DNA of 64,000 nucleotides from Pseudomonas graminis (GTDB lineage: Bacteria; Pseudomonadota; Gammaproteobacteria; Pseudomonadales; Pseudomonadaceae): positions 3,796,501 to 3,860,500 of the forward strand of contig NZ_CP053746.1 of assembly GCF_013201545.1 (NCBI RefSeq), in the 5' to 3' direction. Both the position numbers and the translations under genes were made by a program. Below, one piece after another: positions 26,426-37,543 of the stretch. The number at the start of each line of letters is the position of its first letter. Position 1 is the stretch's first letter. Below the pieces are notes generated by a model. That model saw nothing but the letters and a program-made list of their open reading frames with translations, searched no databases and had not been told where the DNA came from.

Positions 26426-27658
26426 TCACGCCTCCCGCCCGCGCAGCCCGCTGCGCCCATAAAACGCCACCACCACAAAACAACCCAGCGGCAGCAGGTA
26501 CGCCAGCGCCGTGGAGAAGTGGTCCGCCACCAGGCCCATGAAATACGGCATCAGCGCGCCGCCGACGATGGCCATGATCAGGAACGAGCTACCGCGTTTG
26601 GTGTGCGGGCCGAGGTTTTTCACGCCCATGGCGAAAATGGTCGGGAACATGATCGACATGAAGAAGAACACCGCGACCAGCGCCACCACCGACACGCTTT
26701 GTACGCCGCTGACCACCACCGCACACAGCGCGACGTTGATCCAGGCGTAGACCATCAACAATCGCTGTGCCGGGATGCGGCCCATCAGCCAGGTGCTGAA
26801 GAAACGCCCGCACATGAAGCAAATCATCGCCACCGACAGCAGATACGCGGCGTTCTGGCTGGTCATGCTGGCCCAGTGCTCGGTGACGTAGTTAATGAAG
26901 AACGCGCCCACACCCACCTGCGCCGCCACGTAGAAAAACTGCGTCACCACGCCGCCGACGAATTCCCTGTGCTGCCAGAGGGTCTTGCTGTCGTGGCGTT
27001 GAATGCTCGATTCCTGCTCGCGCAGATCGGGCATGGGCGTACGGGCGAACAACGCCGCCACCAGCAAAACGATCACCGCGATGACTACGTAGGTGGTTTG
27101 CAGCGAGCTGTTGTCGTTGCCCGCGTTGCTGCCGCCGAAGAACAGCGCGCCACCCAGCAGCGGCCCGACGAACTGGCCGAGGCCGTTGAACGACTGCGCC
27201 AGATTGAGCCGACGCTCCGCGCCTTTCGGATCGCCCAACACCGTCGCATAGGGGTTGGCCGCCGTCTCCAGGCAGCCCAGCCCCAGGGCGATGACGAACA
27301 GCGCGAACAGGAAAAACGGGAAGCTCGCTGCGTTGGCCGCCGGCATGAACAGCAACGCACCGGTCGCATACAGGCACAGGCCCAGCAGTATCCCGGCCTT
27401 GTAGCCGAAGCGGTCCATCAACAGCCCGGCGGGCAGGGCGATGATGAAATACGCGCCGAAGTACGCGGCTTGCAGCAGCCCGGACTGGGCCTTGCTGACA
27501 TGCAACGTTTCCTGAAAATGCTTGTTCAGCACATCGAGCAGCCCGTATGACAGGCCCCAGAGGAAAAACAGGCTGGTCACCAGCATCAATGCCACCCGCA
27601 CCGACGGCTCAGCGTGCCGGTACACCCCAGTCTGTACTTTGCTGTGTTTGGTCAACAT
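26426..27658 (-). CDS. fucP: L-fucose:H+ symporter
   Basis: The 410-residue MFS permease has 12 predicted helices and FucP features: an early FFLWGLSYGLLDVLNKHFQE motif in TM1, GLGCLETAANPYATVLG in the TM4-5 region, and FPTIFAMGVKNLG in TM10. It imports L-fucose (possibly other sugars) with protons. It is the last gene of the fucose catabolic cluster, separated from the enzyme genes by a REPIN at 27748-27840. Assignment to fucose is backed by the neighbouring pathway genes. Confidence 0.9.
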   Translation of the reverse strand: MLTKHSKVQTGVYRHAEPSVRVALMLVTSLFFLWGLSYGLLDVLNKHFQETLHVSKAQSGLLQAAYFGAYFIIALPAGLLMDRFGYKAGILLGLCLYATGALLFMPAANAASFPFFLFALFVIALGLGCLETAANPYATVLGDPKGAERRLNLAQSFNGLGQFVGPLLGGALFFGGSNAGNDNSSLQTTYVVIAVIVLLVAALFARTPMPDLREQESSIQRHDSKTLWQHREFVGGVVTQFFYVAAQVGVGAFFINYVTEHWASMTSQNAAYLLSVAMICFMCGRFFSTWLMGRIPAQRLLMVYAWINVALCAVVVSGVQSVSVVALVAVFFFMSIMFPTIFAMGVKNLGPHTKRGSSFLIMAIVGGALMPYFMGLVADHFSTALAYLLPLGCFVVVAFYGRSGLRGREA

Positions 27659-27747
27659 AACGCTCTCCTTTTTTGTTGTTGTTCAAGCGTGCAGCGTGAT
27701 GAAGCAGATGTTCGGTCGTGCAGGGATCGAAGCCTTGCACTCCTACC

Positions 27748-27840
27748 TGTGGGAGTGAGCTTGCTCACGAAGAGGCCGGTACATCCACGAGATTTACAGC
27801 GTTTGAAACTCAGCTTTCGCGAGCAAGCTCGCTCCCACCA
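27748..27840. repeat. REPIN, family B
   Basis: CTGTGGGAGTGAGCTTGCTC (27748-27767) and its inverted partner GAGCAAGCTCGCTCCCACC (27820-27838) form a hairpin-capable pair. The 214-base gap between fucP and the mutarotase contains this and nothing else I recognise, apart from the fucP ribosome site. Confidence 0.85.
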
Positions 27841-27872
27841 GAGACCCATTCAGCAGCCGGCGCAGAGGGGTA

Positions 27873-29913
<2,041 letters not shown>

Positions 29914-29964
29914 TGTTGTTGTACTCCGTCCGTTTCATGCCTGGGCAAAGCTCTGGCGGGGTCC

Positions 29965-31242
29965 TCAGCCTTTATACGCGTACTGCTCCCGCGAAGCGGA
30001 TTTCATCTGAATCGAGAACCCAGGCGCCGCCGGTGGCAGATACGCGGCATCGCGAATCACGCAGGGGTCTTCAAAATGCTCATGCAGGTGATCGACGTAC
30101 TCCACGACCCGACCTTCATGGGTCCCGGCGATGCACAGAAAGTCGATCATCGACAGGTGCTGCACGTACTCGCACAGCCCGACGCCGCCGGCATGGGGGC
30201 AGACCGGCAGCTGGTATTTGGCGGCCATCAGCATCACCGCCAGCACCTCGTTGACCCCGCCGAGGCGGCAAGCGTCGATCTGCACCACGTCGATGGCCCC
30301 GCGCATGATCAGCTGCTTGAAGACAATGCGGTTCTGGCACATCTCGCCAGTCGCCACCTTCACCGGGTGCACGCCGAGACGAATGGTGCGATGGCCCTCG
30401 ACGTCATCGGGGCTGGTCGGTTCTTCGATGAACCACGGCTTGGCGAACGCCAGCTCGCGCACCCAGTCGATGGCCTCGCCGACCTCCCAGACCTGATTGG
30501 CGTCAATCATCAAATGGCGGTCCGGCCCCAGCACTTCCCGGGCGATACGCACACGGCGGATATCGTCCTGCAGGTCGCGGCCGACCTTCAGTTTGATGTG
30601 GGAAAACCCGCCGTCTACCGCTTCCTGACACAGCCGGCGCAGCTTGTCGTCCGGATAGCCGAGCCAGCCCGCCGAGGTGGTGTAGCAGGGGTAACCGTCG
30701 GCCAGCAGCGTTTGCAGCCGTTGCGCCTTGCCCTCGGCGCGCTCGGTCAGCAGGGTCACGGCTTCGTCGGGCGTGATGCAGTCGGTGATGTAGCGAAAAT
30801 CGATGCAACGCACCAGTTGCGCCGGGGTCATTTCCGCCACCAGTTGCCACACCGGCTTGCCCTCGGACTTGGCCCACAAATCCCATGTGGCATTGACCAC
30901 AGCGCCGGTCGCCAGGTGAATCGCGCCCTTGTCCGGGCCGATCCAGCGCAACTGGCTGTCGCTGGTGACGTGGCGCCAGAAACGGCCCATGTCTTCGGCG
31001 ATCCACGCCAGCTTCAAGCCGACCATCACGCCGGCCAGCGCCTTGATCGCTGCGCAGCAGATCTCGTTGCCGCGACCGATGGTGAACGTCAGGCCGTGGC
31101 CCTGCAGGGTCGGGTGATCGGTTTCGAGAATGACGTAGGCCGCCGAGTAATCGGGGTCCGGGTTCATCGCGTCGGAGCCGTCGAGAAATTGCGAGGTGGG
31201 GAAACGAATGTCTTCAACGCGCAAGGCGGTGATGGTGGTCAT
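29965..31242 (-). CDS. L-fuconate dehydratase (enolase superfamily)
   Basis: The 425-residue enzyme of the mandelate-racemase group has the K-x-K base pair in HIKLKVGRD, metal ligands in LMIDANQVW, FIEEPTSP and ATGEMC, and the catalytic histidine in CPHAGGVGLCEY. It dehydrates L-fuconate to 2-keto-3-deoxy-L-fuconate. Length and N-terminus (ITALRVEDIRFPTSQFLDGS) match characterised fuconate dehydratases. ATG 31242 was chosen because AAAGGGA lies upstream; the 31260 start adds six unsupported residues. Confidence 0.93.
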   Translation of the reverse strand: MTTITALRVEDIRFPTSQFLDGSDAMNPDPDYSAAYVILETDHPTLQGHGLTFTIGRGNEICCAAIKALAGVMVGLKLAWIAEDMGRFWRHVTSDSQLRWIGPDKGAIHLATGAVVNATWDLWAKSEGKPVWQLVAEMTPAQLVRCIDFRYITDCITPDEAVTLLTERAEGKAQRLQTLLADGYPCYTTSAGWLGYPDDKLRRLCQEAVDGGFSHIKLKVGRDLQDDIRRVRIAREVLGPDRHLMIDANQVWEVGEAIDWVRELAFAKPWFIEEPTSPDDVEGHRTIRLGVHPVKVATGEMCQNRIVFKQLIMRGAIDVVQIDACRLGGVNEVLAVMLMAAKYQLPVCPHAGGVGLCEYVQHLSMIDFLCIAGTHEGRVVEYVDHLHEHFEDPCVIRDAAYLPPAAPGFSIQMKSASREQYAYKG

Positions 31243-31340
31243 GGCGGGTCCCTTTGGCATTGTTATGGGCAGCGCGGCGTATTGGGAAAACTGGAAAACC
31301 TAGTGTATCGGCACCACATGAATCTCAGGTCCACGAGGTC

Positions 31341-31540
31341 CTGTAGGAGTGACCGGGGTGGCGCTCCACCTTGCTCGCGAACGCGGTGGATCGGGCAACA
31401 CGGATGCGCCAGACCCATAGCTTTCTCGACCGTCGTAACCTCCGATTGCTCCTACAGTGGATTTGCGTGTGCCCCGAATTTTGAATACCCCAATGACCTG
31501 TAGGAGCAAGGTGGAGCGCCACCCCGGTCGCTCCCACAGG
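31341..31540. repeat. REP-type repeats, family B variants
   Basis: CTGTAGGAGTGACCGGGGTG (31341-31360) with GCGCTCCACCTTGCTCGCGA is a palindromic unit. It recurs inverted at 31497-31540, with a half copy ATTGCTCCTACAG at 31445-31457. They fill the 314-base gap between the fuconate dehydratase and the hydrolase genes, where no coding sequence is supported. Confidence 0.8.
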
Positions 31541-31556
31541 AACGGTGTTTGCTGCC

Positions 31557-32402
31557 TCAGGCGTCGACCGTCAGCTGCTGCTGTTCGCCCAAGCCTTCGA
31601 TGCCCAGACGCATCGTCTGGCCGGCGCGCAGGAATACCGGCTCCGGTTTGATCCCCAGGCCCACGCCCGGCGGCGTACCGGTGGAGATCACGTCGCCCGG
31701 CTGCAGGCTCATGAACTGGCTCAGGTAGCTCACCAGTTTGGGAATCTGGAAAATCATCGTCCGCGTGTTGCCGTTCTGGTAGCGCTTGCCGTCGACTTCC
31801 AGCCACAGGTTGAGCTGATGGGGATCGGCGATTTCATCGCGGGTCACCAGCCACGGGCCGATCGGGCCGAAGGTGTCGCAGCCCTTGCCTTTGTCCCAGG
31901 TGCCGCCGCGCTCGATCTGGAACTCACGCTCGGATACGTCGTTGATCACGCAATAACCCGCCACGTGCTCCAGCGCATCGGCCTCGTCGATGTAGCGACC
32001 GCCCTTGCCGATGACCACGCCCAGCTCGACTTCCCAGTCGGTCTTCTTCGAGTTGCGCGGGATTTCCACGTTGTCGTTGGGACCGACAATGGCGCTGGTC
32101 CACTTGTTGAAAATGATCGGTTCTTTTGGAATATCCGCGCCGGTTTCAGCCGCGTGGTCGGCGTAGTTCAGGCCGATGCAGATGAACTTGCCAATCTTGC
32201 CCACGCACGGGCCCAGGCGCGGGTTGCCCTCAACCAGCGGCAGGCTGTTGACGTCCTGGGACTGCAAGTGCGCGATGCTTTCCGGGCTCAGGGCGGTGCC
32301 CGAAAGGTCGCCAATCAGATCGGTCAGATCGCGAATGCGGCCGTTGCTGTCCAGCAGGCCTGGGCGCTCTTGACCGGGTTCGCCGTAACGCAGCAATTTC
32401 AT
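31557..32402 (-). CDS. 2,4-diketo-3-deoxy-L-fuconate hydrolase (FAH family)
   Basis: The 281-residue fumarylacetoacetate-hydrolase-fold protein has IGLNYADHAAETG, the metal ligands in WEVELGVVIGKGGRYIDEA, and STGTPPGVGLG. In the non-phosphorylating L-fucose route a FAH-family enzyme splits 2,4-diketo-3-deoxy-L-fuconate to pyruvate and L-lactate. The general fold is certain; the substrate is inferred from the flanking dehydrogenase and dehydratase. Confidence 0.87.
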   Translation of the reverse strand: MKLLRYGEPGQERPGLLDSNGRIRDLTDLIGDLSGTALSPESIAHLQSQDVNSLPLVEGNPRLGPCVGKIGKFICIGLNYADHAAETGADIPKEPIIFNKWTSAIVGPNDNVEIPRNSKKTDWEVELGVVIGKGGRYIDEADALEHVAGYCVINDVSEREFQIERGGTWDKGKGCDTFGPIGPWLVTRDEIADPHQLNLWLEVDGKRYQNGNTRTMIFQIPKLVSYLSQFMSLQPGDVISTGTPPGVGLGIKPEPVFLRAGQTMRLGIEGLGEQQQLTVDA

Positions 32403-32465
32403 GGGGTGTCCTCTAGAGGTGATTGATCAGAATTTGGTTTGATGTCGAAGCAAGGCTTGGCGGGC

Positions 32466-33206
32466 TCAGTTGCTCCAGCCGCCGTCGATGATCTGCGCGG
32501 TGCCAGTGGTAAAGCCGCTGGCGGACGAGCCCAGGTACAGCGCCAGTTGGGCGATTTCCTCGGGCGTGCCCAGGCGTCCCATCGGCTGGCGTGCTTCGAA
32601 CGCCGCGTAGACTTCCGCCTCTTCGCGGCCCTCGCGCGCCGCCTGATCGGCCACCCGCTGACGCAGGGAAGGGGATTCCACGGTGCCGGGGCAGATGCAG
32701 TTGCAGCGGATGTTCTGCCCGACGAAGTCGGCCGCGACCGAACGGGTGATGCCGATCACGGCGGCCTTGCTGGCGCAGTAGGCGAAGCGGTTGGGCACAC
32801 CTTTGATGGCCGAGGCGACCGACGACATGTTGATGATCGAGCCGCCGCCATTGGCCAGCATCGCCGGCAGAAACGCGCGGATCATCTTGTACATCGCCGT
32901 GACGTTGAGGTCGAAAGCGAAGCGCCAGTCGTCATCGGAGCATTCGAGGATGTTGCCGCTGTGTACCACGCCCGCGCAGTTGAACAGCACGTCCAGCGCG
33001 CCCACTTCGGCGGCCAGCCGTTCGATGGCGGCGTGATCGGTGACGTCGAGCACTCGTTTGTGCACGCCTTGCAGGTGATCCAGCGCTGCGCCGTTGATGT
33101 CGACGGCAAAGACTTCCGCGCCAGCCTTCAGATAAGCCTCGACGCTGGCTTGACCGATGCCCTGGGCGGCGGCTGTGATGAGCACTCGCTTACCGGTGAG
33201 GTCCAT
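32466..33206 (-). CDS. 2-keto-3-deoxy-L-fuconate dehydrogenase (SDR family)
   Basis: The 246-residue SDR has TAAAQGIGQASVEAYLKAGA, NCAGVVH, Ser in MSSVASAIKG and Tyr-x3-Lys in YCASKAAV. The C-terminal EARQPMGRLGTPEEIA stretch is characteristic of KDF dehydrogenases. It oxidises 2-keto-3-deoxy-L-fuconate at C4 to the 2,4-diketo acid. It is the first gene of the minus-strand cluster, divergent from the GntR regulator across a 233-base gap that holds the operator candidate. Confidence 0.88.
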   Translation of the reverse strand: MDLTGKRVLITAAAQGIGQASVEAYLKAGAEVFAVDINGAALDHLQGVHKRVLDVTDHAAIERLAAEVGALDVLFNCAGVVHSGNILECSDDDWRFAFDLNVTAMYKMIRAFLPAMLANGGGSIINMSSVASAIKGVPNRFAYCASKAAVIGITRSVAADFVGQNIRCNCICPGTVESPSLRQRVADQAAREGREEAEVYAAFEARQPMGRLGTPEEIAQLALYLGSSASGFTTGTAQIIDGGWSN

Positions 33207-33340
33207 GTTGATCCCTTGTTTTTATTGTTGAGACGACCCGACTGTGGGGTCTGTTGATCTAACCGGGGCCGCGCGATGAGCTGGATTGGATGCACGCGAA
33301 CCCTCGTGGGGTTTGCTATGCTCCGCTCACTGCGGCGCTC

Positions 33341-33357
33341 CAATGGTCAGGCCATTG
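33341..33357. promoter_or_regulatory. Palindromic operator candidate for the GntR regulator
   Basis: CAATGG-TCAGG-CCATTG is a perfect 6-bp inverted repeat with a 5-bp centre, placed between the divergent fucose operon and regulator gene. FadR-subfamily GntR proteins bind short palindromes of the form TGGTxxxACCA, and ATGGTC...GGCCAT is similar. No second copy was noticed in the other gaps of the cluster. Confidence 0.55.
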
Positions 33358-33439
33358 GTCCTGTTTTTAGCACTTGTCATGGACTGCAACAAGGTCATTT
33401 TTCGATCCAGTGCGCTGTAATTTTCCGAGCCGATTTCCG

Positions 33440-34201
33440 ATGCCAATCCAAGTAATTGATAACCAGAGACTTTATCGCCAGATCGCCGATCAGCTCCGCG
33501 CGCTGATCGACAGCGGCGAATTTCCACCGGGCAGCCGCCTGCCGGCCGAACGTGAACTGGCGAAGATGCTGGGCGTCAGCAGGGCCTCGGTGCGCGAGGC
33601 GATGATTGCGTTGGAGGTGATCGGGCTTGTAGACGTGCGGGTGGGCAATGGCGTGCTGGTATGCGAACCGCCGGTGCGGGTGCTGTCCGATGAACCGGTG
33701 ATGACCCAGGTCACCCGGGACCAGTGGAAGGACGTCGACCCCGAGCTTGGCATTGAAGTGGATTTCAGCGCGGAAATCCCGCCTTTTGCCTTGCTCCAGG
33801 CCAGACGGCTGATTGAACCGGAAGCGGCGGCGCTGGCGGCACAAAACGCCAGCGATGAAGAGCTCGAAGCGATCCGGGAGGCCTTCGAACGCAATGCGCG
33901 GGATAACCGTGAACATTCCCACACCCACCCGGGTGACCGCCTGTTCCACATCCGCATTGCCCAGGCCTCGGGCAATCCGGCGTATGCGCTGATGATCAAG
34001 CACCTGCTCGGGCATCAGTACGGCAGCATGTTCCAGCGGCTACAGGCGCACTACACTTCCGACGACATGCCGTTCCGCTCCGAGCACGAACACCGCCTGA
34101 TCCTCGACGCCCTGCAAAGCCGGAATGCAGAAGCCGCGAAGCAGGCGATGGCGGGGCATCTGGATGAAGTCATCCGGATCTTCAGCCGGGGCGGGGTGTA
34201 G
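33440..34201 (+). CDS. GntR-family (FadR subfamily) regulator of L-fucose genes
   Basis: The 253-residue repressor has an N-terminal winged helix (YRQIADQLRALIDSGEFPPG, LPAERELAKMLGVSRASVRE) and an all-helical FCD ligand domain with metal-binding histidines (DRLFHIRIAQASGN, SEHEHRLILDAL). FCD regulators sense sugar acids, so fuconate or a keto-acid intermediate is a plausible inducer. It is divergent from the fucose enzymes. ATG 33440 (MPIQVIDNQRLYRQ) is chosen since the upstream 22 residues are not GntR-like; its ribosome site is weak. Confidence 0.9.
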   Translation: MPIQVIDNQRLYRQIADQLRALIDSGEFPPGSRLPAERELAKMLGVSRASVREAMIALEVIGLVDVRVGNGVLVCEPPVRVLSDEPVMTQVTRDQWKDVDPELGIEVDFSAEIPPFALLQARRLIEPEAAALAAQNASDEELEAIREAFERNARDNREHSHTHPGDRLFHIRIAQASGNPAYALMIKHLLGHQYGSMFQRLQAHYTSDDMPFRSEHEHRLILDALQSRNAEAAKQAMAGHLDEVIRIFSRGGV

Positions 34202-34245
34202 CTCGTAAAGCGGAAACACATCAGATGTAGCTGCTGGCGGAGAAC

Positions 34246-34340
34246 TTGTGGGAGCGAGCTTGCTCGCGAATGCTGACTTCCAGCCGCTAAAGATGCAGTG
34301 GCTGGACCGGAGCCTTCGTGAGCAAGCTCACTCCCACCAG
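34246..34340. repeat. REPIN, family B
   Basis: TTGTGGGAGCGAGCTTGCTC (34246-34265) and inverted GTGAGCAAGCTCACTCCCAC (34319-34338) flank a 50-base spacer between the convergent GntR and SDR genes. Confidence 0.88.
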
Positions 34341-34370
34341 ACCGCGCATGGCCCACCTTTCCATGACGCC

Positions 34371-35204
34371 TCACCCATCCGTCGAGCGCGACACCTCTTC
34401 CCATTCCGCAAACTCGGCCTCCAGCTGCGCCAGCTTTTCCCGCACCAGCTTTAACGCATCGCTGCCGAGCAACAGATGCGCTGGCGGGTTGGGGCTATCA
34501 ATCAGCTTGAGCATCGCATCTGCCGCCTTGACCGGATCGCCCGGCTGTTTGCCGCTGCGTTCTTCGCGGGCCTTGCGGATCGGGTCGAAGCTGGCGTCGT
34601 AATCGGCGATCTGCCGTGCAGTCCGTTGCATCGAACGGCCCGCCCAATCAGTGCGGAACGAGCCCGGCGCCACGGCCGTGACAAACACGTTGAACGGCTT
34701 CAGCTCCTTGCTCAGCGATTCGGAAATGCCTTCCAGCGCGAACTTGCTGCCGTGGTAATACGCGATGCCCGGCATCGTAATGAAGCCGCCCATGGAGGTC
34801 ACGTTGAGGATGTGCCCGCTTCGACGCTGGCGGAACAGCGGCACGAAGGCCTTGATGATCGCGACCGCGCCGAACACATTGACGTCGAACTGACGACGCA
34901 ACTCATCCAGCGGCGACTCCTCCACAATGCCCTCATGGCCATAACCGGCATTGTTCACCAGCACATCGATCGGCCCGAATGCGTTGTCCGCCTCGGCCAC
35001 CACGCGGTCGATGGCGTCGAAGTCGGTGACGTCCAGCAGCACGCCGTGGGCGCGGCCGGGTGCCTGGGCTTCAAATGCCTGAACGGCGTCTTCATTGCGC
35101 AGCGTGCCGATCACGATGTGACCCGCCGCCAGCGCCTGTTGCGCCAACGCCTGGCCGAAGCCGCTGCTGACACCGGTGATGAACAGGGTTTTGGTTTTGC
35201 TCAT
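34371..35204 (-). CDS. SDR-family oxidoreductase
   Basis: This 277-residue classical SDR has TGVSSGFGQALAQQALAAGH at ~11-30, NNAGYGHEG, catalytic Ser in NVTSMGG and Tyr-x3-Lys in YYHGSKFALEG. Closest relatives are unspecified NADP-dependent oxidoreductases. It lies alone between REPINs and is convergent with the GntR gene, so the context gives no substrate. Confidence 0.85.
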   Translation of the reverse strand: MSKTKTLFITGVSSGFGQALAQQALAAGHIVIGTLRNEDAVQAFEAQAPGRAHGVLLDVTDFDAIDRVVAEADNAFGPIDVLVNNAGYGHEGIVEESPLDELRRQFDVNVFGAVAIIKAFVPLFRQRRSGHILNVTSMGGFITMPGIAYYHGSKFALEGISESLSKELKPFNVFVTAVAPGSFRTDWAGRSMQRTARQIADYDASFDPIRKAREERSGKQPGDPVKAADAMLKLIDSPNPPAHLLLGSDALKLVREKLAQLEAEFAEWEEVSRSTDG

Positions 35205-35345
35205 AGCGCGTTTCCCCTCGGGGCCGAAGCCGTTGATCGTAGGCCCCCATGGTAGGAACCTTGCGCCCCAAGCCGATCACCCAGTTCTACGCGATCATTG
35301 CCTGATCCTGTTCTGGCTGGATGCCACGATGGCTGCTGCCGATCC

Positions 35346-35435
35346 CTGTAGGAGTGAGCTTGCTCGCGATCACGGTGTGTCAGTCAACTCACCTGCAACT
35401 GACACGCCGCAATCGCGAGCAAGCTCACTCCTACA
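35346..35435. repeat. REPIN, family B (GTAGGAG variant)
   Basis: CTGTAGGAGTGAGCTTGCTC (35346-35365) and inverted GCGAGCAAGCTCACTCCTAC (35415-35434). The 245-base gap between the SDR and MFS genes otherwise contains no recognisable feature. Confidence 0.85.
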
Positions 35436-35449
35436 ACATCGTGGGTATA

Positions 35450-36844
35450 TCAAACTCGTGGATTGGCCGTGTTCTTCGTCACCAACCGCAAGCCGCTCGC
35501 CACACTGCCCACCGCCGCGAAGCCCGCGCCGATGCTCAACGCCAGCACCGGGCCGTGGGTGCTGGAAATGCCGAAACTCAAGGCCACCAACGCCGCACCC
35601 GTGGCCTGACCGATCAGGCGAGCGGTCGCAATCGTGCCGCTGGCGCCGCTGGAGCGTTCTTTCGGCGCGCTGGTCATCAGCGCTTTCTGATTCGGCGCCT
35701 GGAAGAAACCGAAGCCGATGCCGCACAGCATCATTCGCGCGATGATCGACATCACGCTGGCGTCGGCGGGCATGCTCGCCAGAGAAATCATCCCCAGGCA
35801 CAGCATCGCCAGGCCGATCCCGCCCAATAGCCCCGGTGGATAGCGGTCAGACATACGCCCGGCAAACGGCGCGATCATCGCCACCACCACCGACCACGGC
35901 GTCATCAGAAATCCGGTCTGGATAGGGTCGCGGCCCAGGGTGCTTTCAAAAAAGAATGGCAGCGACACGAACGCCAGCCCTTGGGTGGCGAACGAGCAGA
36001 ACGCCGTCAGCGCCGACAACGCAAACATCGGCCGCTTGAGCAAATCCAGGGGGAACATCGGCGCAGGGTGCCCGACCTCGCGCTTGAGCATCAGCGCGCC
36101 CCCCACCAGAAAGATCGCCAGCGCGATCAGCACGCTGGCCATCGAACCCAGCTGCGCCGCCTGACTCAGGGCGAAGATCAGAGCGCCGAAGGTGATGACG
36201 TTGAGAACGGCGGTAACGCGGTCGAAGGTCAGCGTGCCGAGGCGCGTCGCGGGCAGCGAATTCCAGGCGAACACCAGCGCGAACAGCCCGACGGGCAGGT
36301 TGATCGCAAACAGCCACGGCCAGCTCGCCACCGACAACACCAGCGACGCGACGGTCGGGCCGATGGAAAACGACGTGCCGACCACCAGCGCGTTCATGCC
36401 CAGCCCGCGCCCGAGCCGTTCGTGAGGAAAGATCGAGCCGATCAGCGCGGCGTTGACGCTCATGATCGCGCTGGCGCCGATGCCCTGCAGCACGCGAGCA
36501 ACAGTCAGCGTGGGCAACGACCATGCGAGTGCACACAACGCCGACGACACCACAAACAGAATCAGCCCGCCCAGATACACCTTGCGATGGCCAAGCACAC
36601 CCCCCAGCGCCGCGAACGGCAGCAGCGTGGCGACGGCAGCGAGCTGGTAGGCGTTGATGATCCACACCGACGCGGCGGGCGAGGCGTTCAGATCGGCAGC
36701 GATGGCGGGGAGGGCAGTATTGGCGATGGCGGTGTCGAGGGTGGCGAGGGCGATTGACATCAAAATCGCCGCCATGCCGCGAAACTCGCGAGGGGTGAGT
36801 TTATTGCCGACGCGCGGCGCATCCTGAGTGGCGGGCTGGACCAT
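35450..36844 (-). CDS. MFS transporter, DHA2 (EmrB/QacA-like)
   Basis: The 464-residue protein has 14 predicted membrane helices, the motif ALATLDTAIANTALPAIAADL in TM1 (D-x-T-I-x-N-x-ALP of DHA2 exporters) and RVLQGIGASAIMSVNAALIG in TM4. It likely exports drugs or metabolites. The start at ATG 36844 (MVQPATQDAPRVG) has GGAGC 10 bases upstream; the TTG at 36853 is less likely. No regulator or membrane-fusion partner is adjacent. Confidence 0.87.
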   Translation of the reverse strand: MVQPATQDAPRVGNKLTPREFRGMAAILMSIALATLDTAIANTALPAIAADLNASPAASVWIINAYQLAAVATLLPFAALGGVLGHRKVYLGGLILFVVSSALCALAWSLPTLTVARVLQGIGASAIMSVNAALIGSIFPHERLGRGLGMNALVVGTSFSIGPTVASLVLSVASWPWLFAINLPVGLFALVFAWNSLPATRLGTLTFDRVTAVLNVITFGALIFALSQAAQLGSMASVLIALAIFLVGGALMLKREVGHPAPMFPLDLLKRPMFALSALTAFCSFATQGLAFVSLPFFFESTLGRDPIQTGFLMTPWSVVVAMIAPFAGRMSDRYPPGLLGGIGLAMLCLGMISLASMPADASVMSIIARMMLCGIGFGFFQAPNQKALMTSAPKERSSGASGTIATARLIGQATGAALVALSFGISSTHGPVLALSIGAGFAAVGSVASGLRLVTKNTANPRV

Positions 36845-37007
36845 TATCGACAACGCTCCGGGGATGAACTTCAGGCGAGTCTGCAGGCGCAGACGAAAGC
36901 GCGATGGTGCCGTTTTGTTAGGGTGCTACGCAATGACACATCCGCGAGAGTGAGCGCCGGGTGCCGCATTCAAGTGCGAAGCTGCAAAAATGGATAACGC
37001 TGAAATC

Positions 37008-37101
37008 CCTGTGGGAGCGAGCCTGCTCGCGAAGACTTAGGCTAAACCCAAAGAGATTCAGCGGCTGTACCGACCTCTTCGTGAGCAAGCTCACTCCACA
37101 G
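37008..37101. repeat. REPIN, family B
   Basis: CCTGTGGGAGCGAGCCTGCT (37008-37027) and inverted GTGAGCAAGCTCACTCCACA (37081-37100). The 314-base gap between the MFS gene and the next ORF contains this and no supported gene. Confidence 0.85.
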
Positions 37102-37158
37102 ATGCTCATGAAAGTTGGACCCCGTGATCAGAGCAGAAATCTGATCGGGTATCCGACC

Positions 37159-37443
37159 TCAACCCCCCGCTGTATCAATGTCCTTATCCAGCTCACCAGT
37201 CTGCCGTTCCTCTTTGGTGGTGTCCGGCGACTCATGCTCTTCAGGCTCGAAATCAGGCGTGAAACTGTTCTCGCCCGTCAGTTTGCCATTGTTCTCCTGA
37301 CTCTGCGCGCCATCCTCGAACTGGCTCTGCGACCCGCCCTGGTTCTTCAACGCATCGTTCTGCGCCAGACTGCTATCCGGCGTCTCTGGATTAATCGCCG
37401 GGTCGTTGCGGTTGACGGTTTGATCATTGTTCTGGGTAGCCAT
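37159..37443 (-). CDS. Small hydrophilic, probably disordered protein
   Basis: Starting at ATG 37443 (MATQNNDQTVNRNDPAINPE) after an AGAGGTG ribosome site, the 94-residue product is rich in Asn, Gln, Asp, Glu, Ser and Pro with no hydrophobic core. It looks intrinsically disordered and acidic. No domain is recognised. The much longer open frame upstream of 37443 runs through REP and intergenic repeat sequence and is not coding. Confidence 0.6.
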   Translation of the reverse strand: MATQNNDQTVNRNDPAINPETPDSSLAQNDALKNQGGSQSQFEDGAQSQENNGKLTGENSFTPDFEPEEHESPDTTKEERQTGELDKDIDTAGG

Positions 37444-37543
37444 ATGCACCTCTTCTGTCATATCCCGTTCGCAGGACTTACAGATATCGAGGGCAACTAA
37501 GGGCAAGGGTTCGATCAAAGTGCTGATCGGCAACGCGCATACC

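Noticed and set aside
26519..27550. 343-residue open frame antisense to fucP, rich in His, Arg and Gln
   Set aside because: It is the shadow of a high-GC gene on the opposite strand; composition is typical of antisense frames and fucP is strongly supported.
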